Of a stretch of DNA of 64,000 nucleotides, positions 55,001 through 63,266 are shown one piece after another. The DNA comes from Deefgea salmonis. GTDB taxonomy: Bacteria > Pseudomonadota > Gammaproteobacteria > Burkholderiales > Chitinibacteraceae. Under the pieces are notes generated by a model that searched no databases, was not told the origin of the DNA, and saw nothing but the letters and a program-made list of their open reading frames with translations. Position 1 is the first letter of the stretch. Each line of letters opens with the position of its first letter. The stretch lies in the NCBI RefSeq assembly GCF_020531905.1, contig NZ_JAJAWG010000001.1, positions 496,001 to 560,000 of the forward strand, given 5' to 3'. The translations under genes were made by a program, and so were the position numbers.

Positions 55001-55409
55001 TTCGCCCGCACTACTGCCGGAAGACTATTGCCCCGATGTGAACGAGCGTTTGTCGCTCTACAAACGCTTGGCAAGTAGCGATGAAAAAGACGAGCTCAAT
55101 GACATCCACCAAGAACTGGTGGATCGCTTTGGCTTACTGCCTGACGCAGCCAAAGTGCTGCTCGACTGCCATCGCTTGCGTATGCTCGCCAAGCCACTGG
55201 GCATTAGCAAAATTGATGCCGCAGATACCGCGATCATTATTCATTTCACGCAGAACACGGTCGTCGAGCCGATGAAAATCATCAAACTGATTCAAAACAA
55301 AAAGAACTACAAACTGCAAGGGCAAGACAAGTTGCGCATTGAAGGCGATTGGCCGACCAGCACCTTACGCACCACCCGAATTATCGAACTGATTCGCGAG
55401 CTGGTGTAA
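52011..55409 (+). CDS. mfd: Transcription-repair coupling factor Mfd
   Basis: The 1132-residue protein is full length. It has a UvrB-homology region (DYAHVARPLVILTANAQEAGRL, YGPGEFSIRGGLIDLFP), the RNA-polymerase-interacting CarD-like domain (IGDPVVHEAHGIGRYMGL, LIEYTGNDKLYVPVSQLHVISRY), and a RecG-like motor with GDVGFGKTE (about 617), DEEH (about 718), TATPIPRTLAM and QMRGRVGRSHHQAYAY. It removes stalled polymerase and recruits UvrA. It is transcribed from its own promoter. Confidence 0.97.
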   Translation: MSQLPQLPRANERLKLAQPHGSADAMLLADYAHVARPLVILTANAQEAGRLKDELSFFLPEKTVLQLPDWETLPYDHFSPHSDLISERLATLWQARQNAIDVLIVPLQTAMGVLPPVEFLTATTFFIKKGDAFDADQLRADMAFAGYNHVTQVYGPGEFSIRGGLIDLFPMGSTLPFRIDLFDNEIESIRTFDVDTQRSLYPVPEIRLLPAREFPTDEQGRKTFRQNFREAFEGDPSKARLYKDISNGVIPAGIEYYLPLFFEHTATVFDYLPKDSVLVLHGALMGAAEQYWQDIAERHKLSYGDKDRPLLAPRTLFVAPDLLFGHIKNYRRIELGDGETSLTQPLPALDVDRRNDNPIRRLNDFVDHYPGKIVLSAESLGRRETMLQFFAEYGFKPTLVDNWQAALDSKAHAILLASPLFRGFEWRSESIAIITEADLYPSVIQSRGKKQQKRSNTDAMLRDLSELKIGDPVVHEAHGIGRYMGLTSMDLGDGPTELLLIEYTGNDKLYVPVSQLHVISRYSGGASDTAPMHKLGSGSWEKTKRKAAEQVRDTAAELLNLYARRALREGHAFEWSPHDYEAFAAGFGFEETPDQAGAIEAVLVDMRVKQPMDRLVCGDVGFGKTEVALRAAFAAVAGGKQVAVLVPTTLLAEQHFQTFVDRFSDWPIKVAELSRFRSGKETAAAIAGLADGSVDIVIGTHKLVQPDVVFKQLGLVIIDEEHRFGVRQKEQLKALRANVDVLTLTATPIPRTLAMSLEGLRDFSVIATAPNKRLAVKTFVSKFSDGIIREAVLRELKRGGQVFFLHNEVDTIENMREKLAALLPEARIGVAHGQMRGRELEHVMRDFTQQRFNLLLCSTIIENGIDIPNANTILMNRADKFGLAQLHQMRGRVGRSHHQAYAYLLIPDVESISSDAKKRLEAIQMMEELGSGFYLAMHDLEIRGAGEVLGDSQSGEMHEIGFALYSQMLKEAVKALKAGKEPDLSQPLGVTTEINLHSPALLPEDYCPDVNERLSLYKRLASSDEKDELNDIHQELVDRFGLLPDAAKVLLDCHRLRMLAKPLGISKIDAADTAIIIHFTQNTVVEPMKIIKLIQNKKNYKLQGQDKLRIEGDWPTSTLRTTRIIELIRELV

Positions 55410-55480
55410 CTCCCGCGGCATGGCTTGGCCCTTGCCGCATCGCGCCTCACTCCTCATTCATACAATAGATAGGTATTGCC

Positions 55481-58400
55481 TTGGCTCTTTTGAAGAATAA
55501 ATCACTCAGCGATATACCCCCACAAGATCTGCCTTTTTTATATGCCTTTGCCGTGTATGGCAAAGGGCTGGGGCAAACTCGGATCATTGAGTTACTCAAA
55601 CGGCTGTCCTTAATTACGCCATTTGAGCCAGCGATTGCACTGGATATTCCATCGGTCAAAGCCACCTTGGGGCGTTTACTGATCAGCCAATGGATTAAAA
55701 ACGATGTCGTCGGTTTTGAGCTCAACGAAGGTTTGCAATGGCCGCTATTGGCGCAACTCAACGAGCGTGAAAATCTACTCGATTGGGTGAGTACCGCAGC
55801 ACAAACCAAACCCGTGGTGCAATATTGGGAAAGCACGTCCCGACAAAGTTATGCCACGCTGTGCGTTTTTTCGGCGTTGATGGGCGACGAATCGCTACTG
55901 ACTAGCGATTTAGAAGCATTTAGCACCAGCGGCATGTCGTTAGCCGCGCTCGAGCAGCATCCGGTGCATTTTTTCTTTAGCCACCCACTGGGCGTGCGCC
56001 ACTTTGCCACGCTCAGCGTCGAAGTTCAGGCCTTGCTGCTGGTGAATTTCTTGTATTTTGCCAGCAATTTATTAGCCCCAGCCAAAGCGCAATACGATTA
56101 CGCACTCAATCATTGCGCCGTCCTGAAAGGGGTGCTGCCCAATTTTGTGTCGGTGCTGGCGTGGCAAGCGCATTTACGCGGTGATCAAGACGCTTTTGCC
56201 CATCTGGCAAGCTTACTTAACCCCAATATCTTATCCGAAGCGGACACGGCCAACCGCCTCAGTCGCGGCGATTTTGCCAGCGCGATTCATCGTTTTGGCC
56301 TGCTGATCGAGCAAATAAAAAAACACAGCAATAAGCGCAAGGTCGGCATTACTGGCATCAATGGCCTGCTTTACAGCTTGGCCTTAATCGCCGAGCGCAG
56401 CGAAGACGACTTAAAGCGCTTGGTGGTGCAATTTGAAGTCGGTAAAAAAGACAAACTCAATAGCTTGTATGACGAGCATATTGACTGGATTTATTACCTC
56501 GCCACAGGCTTGGCCTGCCACAGCAATGCCGTGCAACCCGTCACCGCCAGTTATGGCTTTACGGGGCTAATTGAGTTGCTGATTTTGTATTGGCGCGACT
56601 ATCCATTTGATGCCAATTGGCGCACCCAGTGCGAAAAACTACACCACGCATGGCAAGAATACGAATGGGTAACGCAAGAACTAGACGTATTTATGGCGCG
56701 CGCTTTTAGTGATGATTTACTGCAACCGAATTGGCATGCCGATCGTCAACTCACCGCTTGGGTGGATTTATTACCACGCGAAGCGGCTTGGTCGCGGGCG
56801 CTGACGGCGTTAAGCCAGCTCAATACCAAACCCAATGAAGTCACGACCAGCCATATTCGGCTGGCTTGGCTCGTTAACGCACAATACGGCGGCATTACGC
56901 TAGAGCCCAGAGAGCAAAAACTCAGCGCCAAAGGTGTCTGGAGTAAAGGCCGCGCCGTGGCACTCAAACGCCTAGCGATTGGCAACGACCCCGCCTTGGC
57001 TTATTTAAGCGAACAAGATCAGCGTATCGTGAAGTATGCGCGTCCAGAGCACAACTACTATGGCGAATCGGGCTATACCCTCGATCATGAGTCGGCACTG
57101 TTCGAGCTAATCGGCCACCCGCAAGTATATTGGGCCGATGCGCCTGATGTGCGCATTGATATTGCGGAAGGCGAAATTGCGCTGCAACTCAAAGAAAGCA
57201 AAGGCCAGATTTCACTCAAGCTCAAACCCAAAATCACTGCTGGCGACGACGTTGTTTGGCAAAAAGAAACGCCAACCCGCCTGATGGTGTACCGCATCAA
57301 GCCCGACATCCGCCAAATCGCCGGCATTATTGGCAGCGGCTTATTGGTACCCGCCCAAGCCAAACCGCAGCTGGTTGGTGCGATCACCGCCATTGCACCG
57401 CATATCGCGATTCATTCAGACCTGCCTGAGCTGGCGGCGCACATCAATGCGATACCGGGCAACACGCTGCTGTACGCGCATTTATTGCCACTGAACGAAG
57501 GCTTACGTTTGCAGTTTTTGGTGCGTCCGATTCTCGAAGGCAGCTGGTTCACCCCCGGCAAAGGCGCGGCCAATATTTTGGGCGAGCAAGACGGTAAAAC
57601 CGTGCAAGTTGAGCGCGATTTAAAACAAGAAAAAGCCAATCTCAATCAAGTCCTCAACCATTGCACCGCCTTGGCCAACGCCGAATCCGACGGGCAAGAA
57701 TGGCAAATGGATGCGCCCGATGATTGCCTCGAACTATTAATGCAATTGCGCCGACTACCCGCTGAGCAAATCGAGCTAGTTTGGCCCGAAGGCGAGCGCT
57801 TTCGCCTTAAAGCCACCAAATCGCTGGCCAATATGAAACTCGGCCTTAAGCAGCAAGGCGATTGGTTTGTCGTGAATGGCGAGGTCAAACTCGACGATGG
57901 CAAAGTGTTGCAATTGCGCCAATTGCTTGAGTTACTTGACGCTTCACCCGGTCGCTTTTTAAAGCTGGGTGACAACGATTATCTGGCGCTGACTGACTCC
58001 TTTAGAAAACGCCTCGAAGAGCTCTACGCGGTCGCGGAGCCCAGCGGCAAAGACGGTTTCAAGGTCAACCTACTGGCCAGCAATGCACTGCTTGAACTGA
58101 GCCAAGAAGTGGGCGAGCTCGAAGCCGATGCCGCGTGGCGCAATCACATCGCCAAGCTCGAACAACTGGCGCAGCACCAGCCCAAAGTGCCATCCACCTT
58201 GCAAGCAACACTGCGCGACTATCAACAAGACGGCTTTCAATGGCTGTCGCGCTTAGCGCATTGGGGCGTTGGCGCTTGCTTGGCCGACGATATGGGCTTG
58301 GGCAAAACCGTACAAACCTTGGCCTTAATGCTCGAGCGTGCACCGCAAGGCCCGTGTTTAGTCGTCGCACCGACGTCGGTGGCTCTGAACTGGGAAGCCG

Positions 58401-59569
58401 AAAGCTGCAAATTTGCCCCGACGCTGAAGATTCAAGCGTATGGACAAAACCGCAAGCTTGAGGCGCTGGGCGCATTTGACGTCATCATCACCAGCTATGG
58501 CTTATTGCAACAAGATGCCGAGCAATTTGCCGCCGTGCATTGGCATACGGTGGTGCTCGATGAAGCGCAAGCGATTAAAAACGCCACCACCAAACGCAGC
58601 CAAGCGGCCATGGCGCTGCAAGCCGATTTTAAAATGATCGCCACCGGCACGCCGATGGAAAATCATTTGGGTGAATTGTGGAATCTATTTCGCTTTATCA
58701 ATCCAGCGCTACTGGGCTCCAAAGAGAAATTCACCGCCAAATACGCCAACCCAATTGAAGGCGGAGATAAAGCGGCCAAACAGGCGCTCAAAAAACTCAT
58801 TCAGCCGTTTATGCTACGCCGAACCAAAACCCAAGTGCTGGCCGAGCTACCCTCACGCACCGAAATCACGCTGCGCGTGCCACTCAGCAGTGACGAGCAG
58901 CATTTATACGAAGCGCTACGCCAGCAGGCGGTAGAACGACTCGATAGCATTGATGAAGCGGCCAAAAAACCAATGCAAGTGTTAGCCGAAATCACCAAAT
59001 TACGCCGCTTTTGCTGCAATCCTAAGCTGGTGATGAAAGACAGCCAACTCATTGGCAGCAAGCTGACTGCGTTTGCGGAAGTCACTACCGAACTACTGGA
59101 AAACAAACATAAAGCACTGGTGTTTAGCCAGTTTGTCGATCATTTAGCGATTGTGCGTGAATGGCTAGACCAACAAGGCATTGCCTACCAATATCTGGAT
59201 GGCAGCACGCCACCGAAAAAACGGCTTGAAGCGGTCAATGCCTTTCAAGCCGGTGAAGGCGACATCTTTTTGATCAGCCTAAAAGCCGGTGGCTCAGGAC
59301 TCAATTTAACCGCCGCCGACTACGTGATTCACCTTGATCCTTGGTGGAATCCGGCGGTAGAAGACCAAGCGTCAGACCGGGCGCATCGTATGGGACAACA
59401 ACGCCCAGTGACCATTTATCGCCTGGTTGCGGAGGGCACGATTGAAGAGCAAATCGTCGCGCTGCATCACAATAAACGCGACTTGGCCGATAGCCTGCTT
59501 GAAGGCGGCGACAGCAGTGGCAAACTCGGCGCTGATGCCTTGTTGCAACTGCTTAAATCGGCGGTATAA
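55481..59569 (+). CDS. Large SNF2-family helicase
   Basis: The 1362-residue protein has a C-terminal Swi2/Snf2 motor: DYQQDGFQWLSRLAHWGVGACLADDMGLGKTVQT (motifs Q-I, about 905-945), DEAQAIKN (about 1026), then a helicase-C half with VFSQFVDHLAIVREW, DGSTPPKKRLEAVNAFQ, LKAGGSGLNLTAADYVIHLDPWWNPAVEDQASDRAHRMGQ. The first 880 residues have no motif I can name; residues 1-70 look like a winged helix and the rest is helical repeats plus a beta-rich block near 690-800. No SWIM zinc finger is seen. The start is TTG. It probably remodels nucleoprotein, but no role is known. Confidence 0.88.
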   Translation: MALLKNKSLSDIPPQDLPFLYAFAVYGKGLGQTRIIELLKRLSLITPFEPAIALDIPSVKATLGRLLISQWIKNDVVGFELNEGLQWPLLAQLNERENLLDWVSTAAQTKPVVQYWESTSRQSYATLCVFSALMGDESLLTSDLEAFSTSGMSLAALEQHPVHFFFSHPLGVRHFATLSVEVQALLLVNFLYFASNLLAPAKAQYDYALNHCAVLKGVLPNFVSVLAWQAHLRGDQDAFAHLASLLNPNILSEADTANRLSRGDFASAIHRFGLLIEQIKKHSNKRKVGITGINGLLYSLALIAERSEDDLKRLVVQFEVGKKDKLNSLYDEHIDWIYYLATGLACHSNAVQPVTASYGFTGLIELLILYWRDYPFDANWRTQCEKLHHAWQEYEWVTQELDVFMARAFSDDLLQPNWHADRQLTAWVDLLPREAAWSRALTALSQLNTKPNEVTTSHIRLAWLVNAQYGGITLEPREQKLSAKGVWSKGRAVALKRLAIGNDPALAYLSEQDQRIVKYARPEHNYYGESGYTLDHESALFELIGHPQVYWADAPDVRIDIAEGEIALQLKESKGQISLKLKPKITAGDDVVWQKETPTRLMVYRIKPDIRQIAGIIGSGLLVPAQAKPQLVGAITAIAPHIAIHSDLPELAAHINAIPGNTLLYAHLLPLNEGLRLQFLVRPILEGSWFTPGKGAANILGEQDGKTVQVERDLKQEKANLNQVLNHCTALANAESDGQEWQMDAPDDCLELLMQLRRLPAEQIELVWPEGERFRLKATKSLANMKLGLKQQGDWFVVNGEVKLDDGKVLQLRQLLELLDASPGRFLKLGDNDYLALTDSFRKRLEELYAVAEPSGKDGFKVNLLASNALLELSQEVGELEADAAWRNHIAKLEQLAQHQPKVPSTLQATLRDYQQDGFQWLSRLAHWGVGACLADDMGLGKTVQTLALMLERAPQGPCLVVAPTSVALNWEAESCKFAPTLKIQAYGQNRKLEALGAFDVIITSYGLLQQDAEQFAAVHWHTVVLDEAQAIKNATTKRSQAAMALQADFKMIATGTPMENHLGELWNLFRFINPALLGSKEKFTAKYANPIEGGDKAAKQALKKLIQPFMLRRTKTQVLAELPSRTEITLRVPLSSDEQHLYEALRQQAVERLDSIDEAAKKPMQVLAEITKLRRFCCNPKLVMKDSQLIGSKLTAFAEVTTELLENKHKALVFSQFVDHLAIVREWLDQQGIAYQYLDGSTPPKKRLEAVNAFQAGEGDIFLISLKAGGSGLNLTAADYVIHLDPWWNPAVEDQASDRAHRMGQQRPVTIYRLVAEGTIEEQIVALHHNKRDLADSLLEGGDSSGKLGADALLQLLKSAV

Positions 59570-59571
59570 CG

Positions 59572-60030
59572 ATGCAAAACTATGACTTTCGGCCAGCCGA
59601 GCAAAATGACGCAAAAGCCATTCACGCCCTTATCGTGCAATCGATCACGCAACTGGGGGTATTAGATCATCAGCATTGCGCGCAAACGCTCAGCGACTTA
59701 TGCCTTGCCGTTAATGCTGACGATATTGCCGAATCGATTGCCGATGGCGATACCGTTTGGCTCGCGGTACAACAGCACGTGCTCTGCGGCGTTGCGGTGA
59801 TGGATAGGCATGGCGAAATCTTGCATTTTTATGTCTCGCCACTGCATAGCGGGCAAAATTTAGGCCGCGCTTTACTCGCGGCAGTCCAATTGAGCGCCCG
59901 CGAGCAAGGCTTAAGCCATATAATGCTGGCTACAACGCACAGCGCCCGTGGCTTTTTTCGTGGGCAGGGTTTTATCCCGACGCGCCCTGACTTTGCTGAG
60001 TGGTTAGAAAAACCACTTCAGCAGCACTAA
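59572..60030 (+). CDS. GNAT-family N-acetyltransferase
   Basis: The 152-residue protein has the GNAT layout: [20 protein letters not shown], then [23 protein letters not shown] (acetyl-CoA binding, although the Q/R-x-x-G-x-G is relaxed to Q-N-L-G-R-A) and [10 protein letters not shown]. Substrate unknown. It begins 2 bases after the SNF2 stop, so it belongs to the same transcript. Confidence 0.88.
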   Translation: MQNYDFRPAEQNDAKAIHALIVQSITQLGVLDHQHCAQTLSDLCLAVNADDIAESIADGDTVWLAVQQHVLCGVAVMDRHGEILHFYVSPLHSGQNLGRALLAAVQLSAREQGLSHIMLATTHSARGFFRGQGFIPTRPDFAEWLEKPLQQH

Positions 60031-60046
60031 ATCAATGGAAATCAGT

Positions 60047-60778
60047 ATGAGCAAACTCCTTAGCGACGCACAACTTGAGCAACTCGACAGCTTTTTAATG
60101 TCACCGCGCACGCCAGCCGAAACCATGGACATCGAAATGCTCGATGGCTTTTTGGTGGCGCTGGCCGTTGGCCCAGAAGAAGTGCCGGAAGATGAATGGC
60201 TACCCGCGATTTTTGCTGGCACCCCACCGGAATTTGACGATCACGCAGAAGCCGAACAGATTTTCGGCCTGATTCGCCAACACGCAGCCAGCATTAAAGC
60301 GGCGTTTTCAGTTAATCGCCGTGACAATCCCGGTGAAAACCCACTGTATGTGCCGGTGATTTTGTCGGACGAAGATCAAGACGAGCAATGGCAAGAAACC
60401 TCTGGCGTGTATTGGGCCTCAGGGTTTTATGCTGGGATTGAAGCGCGCGGTGAAGCGTGGGATGTACTGCTGGAAGCCAATGAAGAACTCGATACCGCCG
60501 TCGAAAACATTCTGGCACTGGCGGCCAGCGCGGGCGACGAAGCCGACACCAGCCCAAGTGATGAAGTCGGTGCCGAGCCGATCAAGCTCCTCACCACCAA
60601 AGAGCGTGCCGATCGTGTTGCCGAGTTGCCTTGGCATGTTGAAGACATTATGTACTTTGTGCTGGAAGAAAAATTTGGCCATGTTGAGCAAGTCAAACGC
60701 GACGAACCTAAAGTCGGCCGCAATGATCCTTGCCCTTGCGGTTCAGGCAAGAAATTCAAAAAGTGTCACGGTGCATAA
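60047..60778 (+). CDS. YecA/UPF0149 family protein with SEC-C metal-binding tail
   Basis: The product of 243 residues has the UPF0149 core ([58 protein letters not shown]) and a C-terminal SEC-C zinc motif [17 protein letters not shown], as in the tail of SecA. Such tails can bind SecB or ribosomes; the protein's own role is not settled. ATG at 60047 is preferred to one 12 bases upstream because the conserved part begins MSKLLSDAQ. Confidence 0.9.
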   Translation: MSKLLSDAQLEQLDSFLMSPRTPAETMDIEMLDGFLVALAVGPEEVPEDEWLPAIFAGTPPEFDDHAEAEQIFGLIRQHAASIKAAFSVNRRDNPGENPLYVPVILSDEDQDEQWQETSGVYWASGFYAGIEARGEAWDVLLEANEELDTAVENILALAASAGDEADTSPSDEVGAEPIKLLTTKERADRVAELPWHVEDIMYFVLEEKFGHVEQVKRDEPKVGRNDPCPCGSGKKFKKCHGA

Positions 60779-60781
60779 TTA

Positions 60782-61804
60782 ATGCCCAAGTGGCTCACGC
60801 TACTTCGCCCTAATCGTGGGCCATTCCCCCTTTCGCGCATGCTGTTGGGGGTAATGGTTTTTGCTATTTTGATGGGCTGGCAGGTTTACCACGATCACAA
60901 CCAAGCCGCGGGCATGATGGGCTTTGCCATTTTGGCCACGCTCATGCTCGACATTGGCGGCACGCGCAGAAAACGCCTCGAAAGCATGGTGCTTGGCAAT
61001 ATCCTGATGCTGCTGACCGCCAGCATTAGCCTGAGCATTAATCACAATATATTGATTTGGCTGGGCGGAATTTTACTTTTAATGACCTTAATCGGCGCGA
61101 GTTTATCCGCCGGTTTTGCTCTGGATTTATTACTGCGGCTATTGGCGTCAGCCTACTTGATTGGCTACCCCGGCACGTTTGTGTCGAGCGCCATTTTGCC
61201 GTATTACCTGATTGCGGCGGCAATGACGATTGCGCTCAGTGTGAGCTTTGCGCCCAGAATGAACAACCCCATCGGTTTACAAATCCAGCCGCATTGGCGT
61301 AGCGACTACCAGCAACTGCGCAAAGGCCAATTTGCTGGGGCCACCTTTGGCATTTTGTTGGCCATTGCCTGTGCGTTTAGTTTTTTTGCTGCCCGTTATC
61401 TCAACCTCACAGCGCCCAATGTGGCCGCCATTTGCACTGTGGTGGTGTTTCGCCCCGAGCCCGACCGAACCTATCCAACGATCTGGCTACGCTTTGTCGG
61501 CGTTTTGCTCGCCTCGGCCGTGGCGTGGCTGTTTGTGTTTCAAATCAATTCCAGTGTCGAACTGGTTATTTTAGCCGCGCTATCGGGCGCGCTGATTCCG
61601 GTGGCCTTTGCCAATGGCTTAATGTATGTCGCAGCGATAATTACTTTTATTGTGTATCTGATTTTGGCGCTACTGGGGATTCATGGCCATGCCGCCGAAA
61701 TTTCAGCCGAAAATCGGATTTATGAAACCGTCTTAGGCGCCAGCATCGCAGGGGTTTTTGCGATGATTTTCCATAGTTTAAAACCAGTAATAGGAAAGCA
61801 ATAA
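60782..61804 (+). CDS. FUSC/DUF2955-like multi-span membrane protein
   Basis: The 340-residue protein has about ten hydrophobic segments in two similar halves, each with a pattern like ATLMLDIGGTRRKRLESMVLGNILML and VVVFRPEPDRTYPTIWLRFVGVLLASAVAWL. This is typical of fusaric-acid-resistance type (FUSC) or aromatic-acid exporter proteins in the inner membrane. The substrate is unknown. It starts 3 bases after the YecA stop and overlaps the serB ATG by one base. Confidence 0.82.
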   Translation: MPKWLTLLRPNRGPFPLSRMLLGVMVFAILMGWQVYHDHNQAAGMMGFAILATLMLDIGGTRRKRLESMVLGNILMLLTASISLSINHNILIWLGGILLLMTLIGASLSAGFALDLLLRLLASAYLIGYPGTFVSSAILPYYLIAAAMTIALSVSFAPRMNNPIGLQIQPHWRSDYQQLRKGQFAGATFGILLAIACAFSFFAARYLNLTAPNVAAICTVVVFRPEPDRTYPTIWLRFVGVLLASAVAWLFVFQINSSVELVILAALSGALIPVAFANGLMYVAAIITFIVYLILALLGIHGHAAEISAENRIYETVLGASIAGVFAMIFHSLKPVIGKQ

Positions 61805-62643
61805 TGTACCGCTTAGTCATACAAGCGCCCGAATTGGCCACCCAAAACCTAAAACAACTGGCCCGTCTTTCGGGCGCGCACACCATTGAAGCGATTAACC
61901 AGCAGGCGTTTAAACTGCACGGCGCTGAAATCGAGAATCTCGAGTCGGTCGCTGATTTTTGTGAATCCAATCAGTTTGACTTTGCCTTTATCCCAGAAGA
62001 CCTGAGCGTAAAAGACATCGGTTTAGTGGTGATGGACATGGACTCCACGCTGATCACCATCGAATGCATCGACGAAATCGCCGATATGATCGGCATCAAA
62101 GCGCAAGTGGCTGCGATTACTGCAGCCGCCATGCGCGGCGAGCTCGATTTTAACGCCAGCCTCACGCAGCGCGTGGCCTTATTGGCGGGGCTCGACGAAT
62201 CGGCGCTAGAGCGTGTTTACACTGAGCGTTTGCAACTGATGGCCGGCGCAGAAAAAATGCTCGCTGGTTTTCAAGCGGCAGGAGCGAAAACCCTGTTGAT
62301 TTCGGGTGGGTTTACTTTTTTCACCGAGAAACTCCAAGCCCGCCTTGGCTTGACGCGCACCATCGCCAATGAGCTGGAAATCGAAAACGGCAAACTGACT
62401 GGCCGCATTGTTGGCGACATCGTCAATGCCGAAACAAAACGCGACGAATTGATCGCTATGCGCGATGAACTCGGTTTACGCCACGAGCAAGTGGTGGCGA
62501 TGGGCGATGGCGCGAATGACTTGCTGATGCTGCACGCCGCTGGTTTTGGCGTCGCCTGCCATGCCAAACCCAAGGTGCAAGCACAAGCGCCGTATAAAAT
62601 TAATTACGCTGGGCTGGATGGCGTCTTAAACTATTTCAACTAA
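61804..62643 (+). CDS. serB: Phosphoserine phosphatase SerB
   Basis: The 279-residue HAD enzyme has motif I VVMDMDSTLITIECIDEIAD (about residues 76-95) with nucleophile Asp, motif II LLISGGFTFFTEKL, and motif III VAMGDGANDLLMLHAAGFGVACHAKP. A short N-terminal ACT-like region precedes the core. It makes serine from phosphoserine. It ends the gene run mfd to serB and is followed by a hairpin. Confidence 0.95.
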   Translation: MYRLVIQAPELATQNLKQLARLSGAHTIEAINQQAFKLHGAEIENLESVADFCESNQFDFAFIPEDLSVKDIGLVVMDMDSTLITIECIDEIADMIGIKAQVAAITAAAMRGELDFNASLTQRVALLAGLDESALERVYTERLQLMAGAEKMLAGFQAAGAKTLLISGGFTFFTEKLQARLGLTRTIANELEIENGKLTGRIVGDIVNAETKRDELIAMRDELGLRHEQVVAMGDGANDLLMLHAAGFGVACHAKPKVQAQAPYKINYAGLDGVLNYFN

Positions 62644-62686
62644 TTTTCGTTAACAACTTACAGCCAAATACGTTCAAGCCAACAAA

Positions 62687-62735
62687 AAAACACCGTTCAA
62701 ATGCTAGCTTGCATCTGAACGATGTTTATTCCCCG
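62687..62735 (+). terminator. Terminator-like hairpin after serB
   Basis: AACACCGTTCAAATGC pairs with GCATCTGAACGATGTTT with two mismatches around a six-base loop; A-tract before and TTT after. Confidence 0.65.
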
Positions 62736-62754
62736 CAATAAATTCAATCTACTG

Positions 62755-62904
62755 TATTGGTATATTGCCACAAGCCAACACATAAATAGTCTCTAGCAAT
62801 ATACCCATACCAATCACTACGGAAATAAAAAAACATTCATTTTTTTCTCTTACTGGTGTAATAACAAAGCAGTCGCTACGACTACCATTGTGTCGATACC
62901 GACA
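62755..62904 (+). promoter_or_regulatory. Regulatory region of the bufferin operon with inverted repeats
   Basis: The 304-base gap before bufA1 holds no credible gene. ATTGGTATATTGC (62755 onward) is mirrored by GCAATATAC-CCATACCAAT (to about 62815). A smaller palindrome TGTCG-ATAC-CGACA sits at 62891-62904, about 45 bases before the ATG. Either may bind a regulator; related operons elsewhere are often under ECF sigma factors, but I cannot name a promoter here. Confidence 0.4.
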
Positions 62905-62947
62905 GACGCGATTTTTCTTACTTGATTCAATCCGCTGGAGAATGAAA

Positions 62948-63196
62948 ATGAACAATAAATCAATCTTACTCGCCTCAGCCATGGTGGCCGTCTTAGCCGC
63001 CGCCGCACAACCGGCTTTAGCCGCCGATGCCGCCAAAGAAAAATGCTTTGGCGTGGCTAAAGCCGGCGCGAATGACTGCGCCAGTAACGGCCACGCTTGC
63101 GCCGGTCAAGCCAGTGCCAGCATGGATCCCAAAGAATGGAAATACGTCGCCAAAGGCACTTGCACCGAAATGAAAGGCATGCTCAAACCCATGTAA
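62948..63196 (+). CDS. bufA1: Bufferin BufA1 precursor (DUF2282)
   Basis: The 82-residue product has a signal peptide (ILLASAMVAVLAAAAQPALAAD) and four cysteines in the DUF2282 pattern: EKCFGVAKAGANDC, HACAG and GTCTE. Such peptides are modified by the MNIO enzyme BufB, which turns cysteines into thiooxazoles, and they sequester copper in the periplasm. The ATG at 62948 is favoured because GGAG lies seven bases before it; an in-frame ATG at 62942 is too close. bufB follows. Confidence 0.92.
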   Translation: MNNKSILLASAMVAVLAAAAQPALAADAAKEKCFGVAKAGANDCASNGHACAGQASASMDPKEWKYVAKGTCTEMKGMLKPM

Positions 63197-63204
63197 ACCG
63201 CACG

Positions 63205-63236
63205 GCGGCAGGCCAGAAACAGCTTCTCCCTGCCGC
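63205..63236 (+). promoter_or_regulatory. Intercistronic stem-loop between bufA1 and bufB
   Basis: GCGGCAGG and CCTGCCGC form a perfect 8-bp stem with a 16-base loop and no T-tract. It may protect the bufA1 end of the message or lower bufB expression relative to the abundant peptide. Confidence 0.55.
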
Positions 63237-63266
63237 ACTCTCCCTGCTCACGCTAAGTAGATAAAG

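Noticed and set aside
62749-63036. 95-codon minus-strand ORF opposite the bufA1 signal peptide
   Set aside because: It is antisense to the better supported bufA1 and to its leader palindromes, with no recognisable motif.
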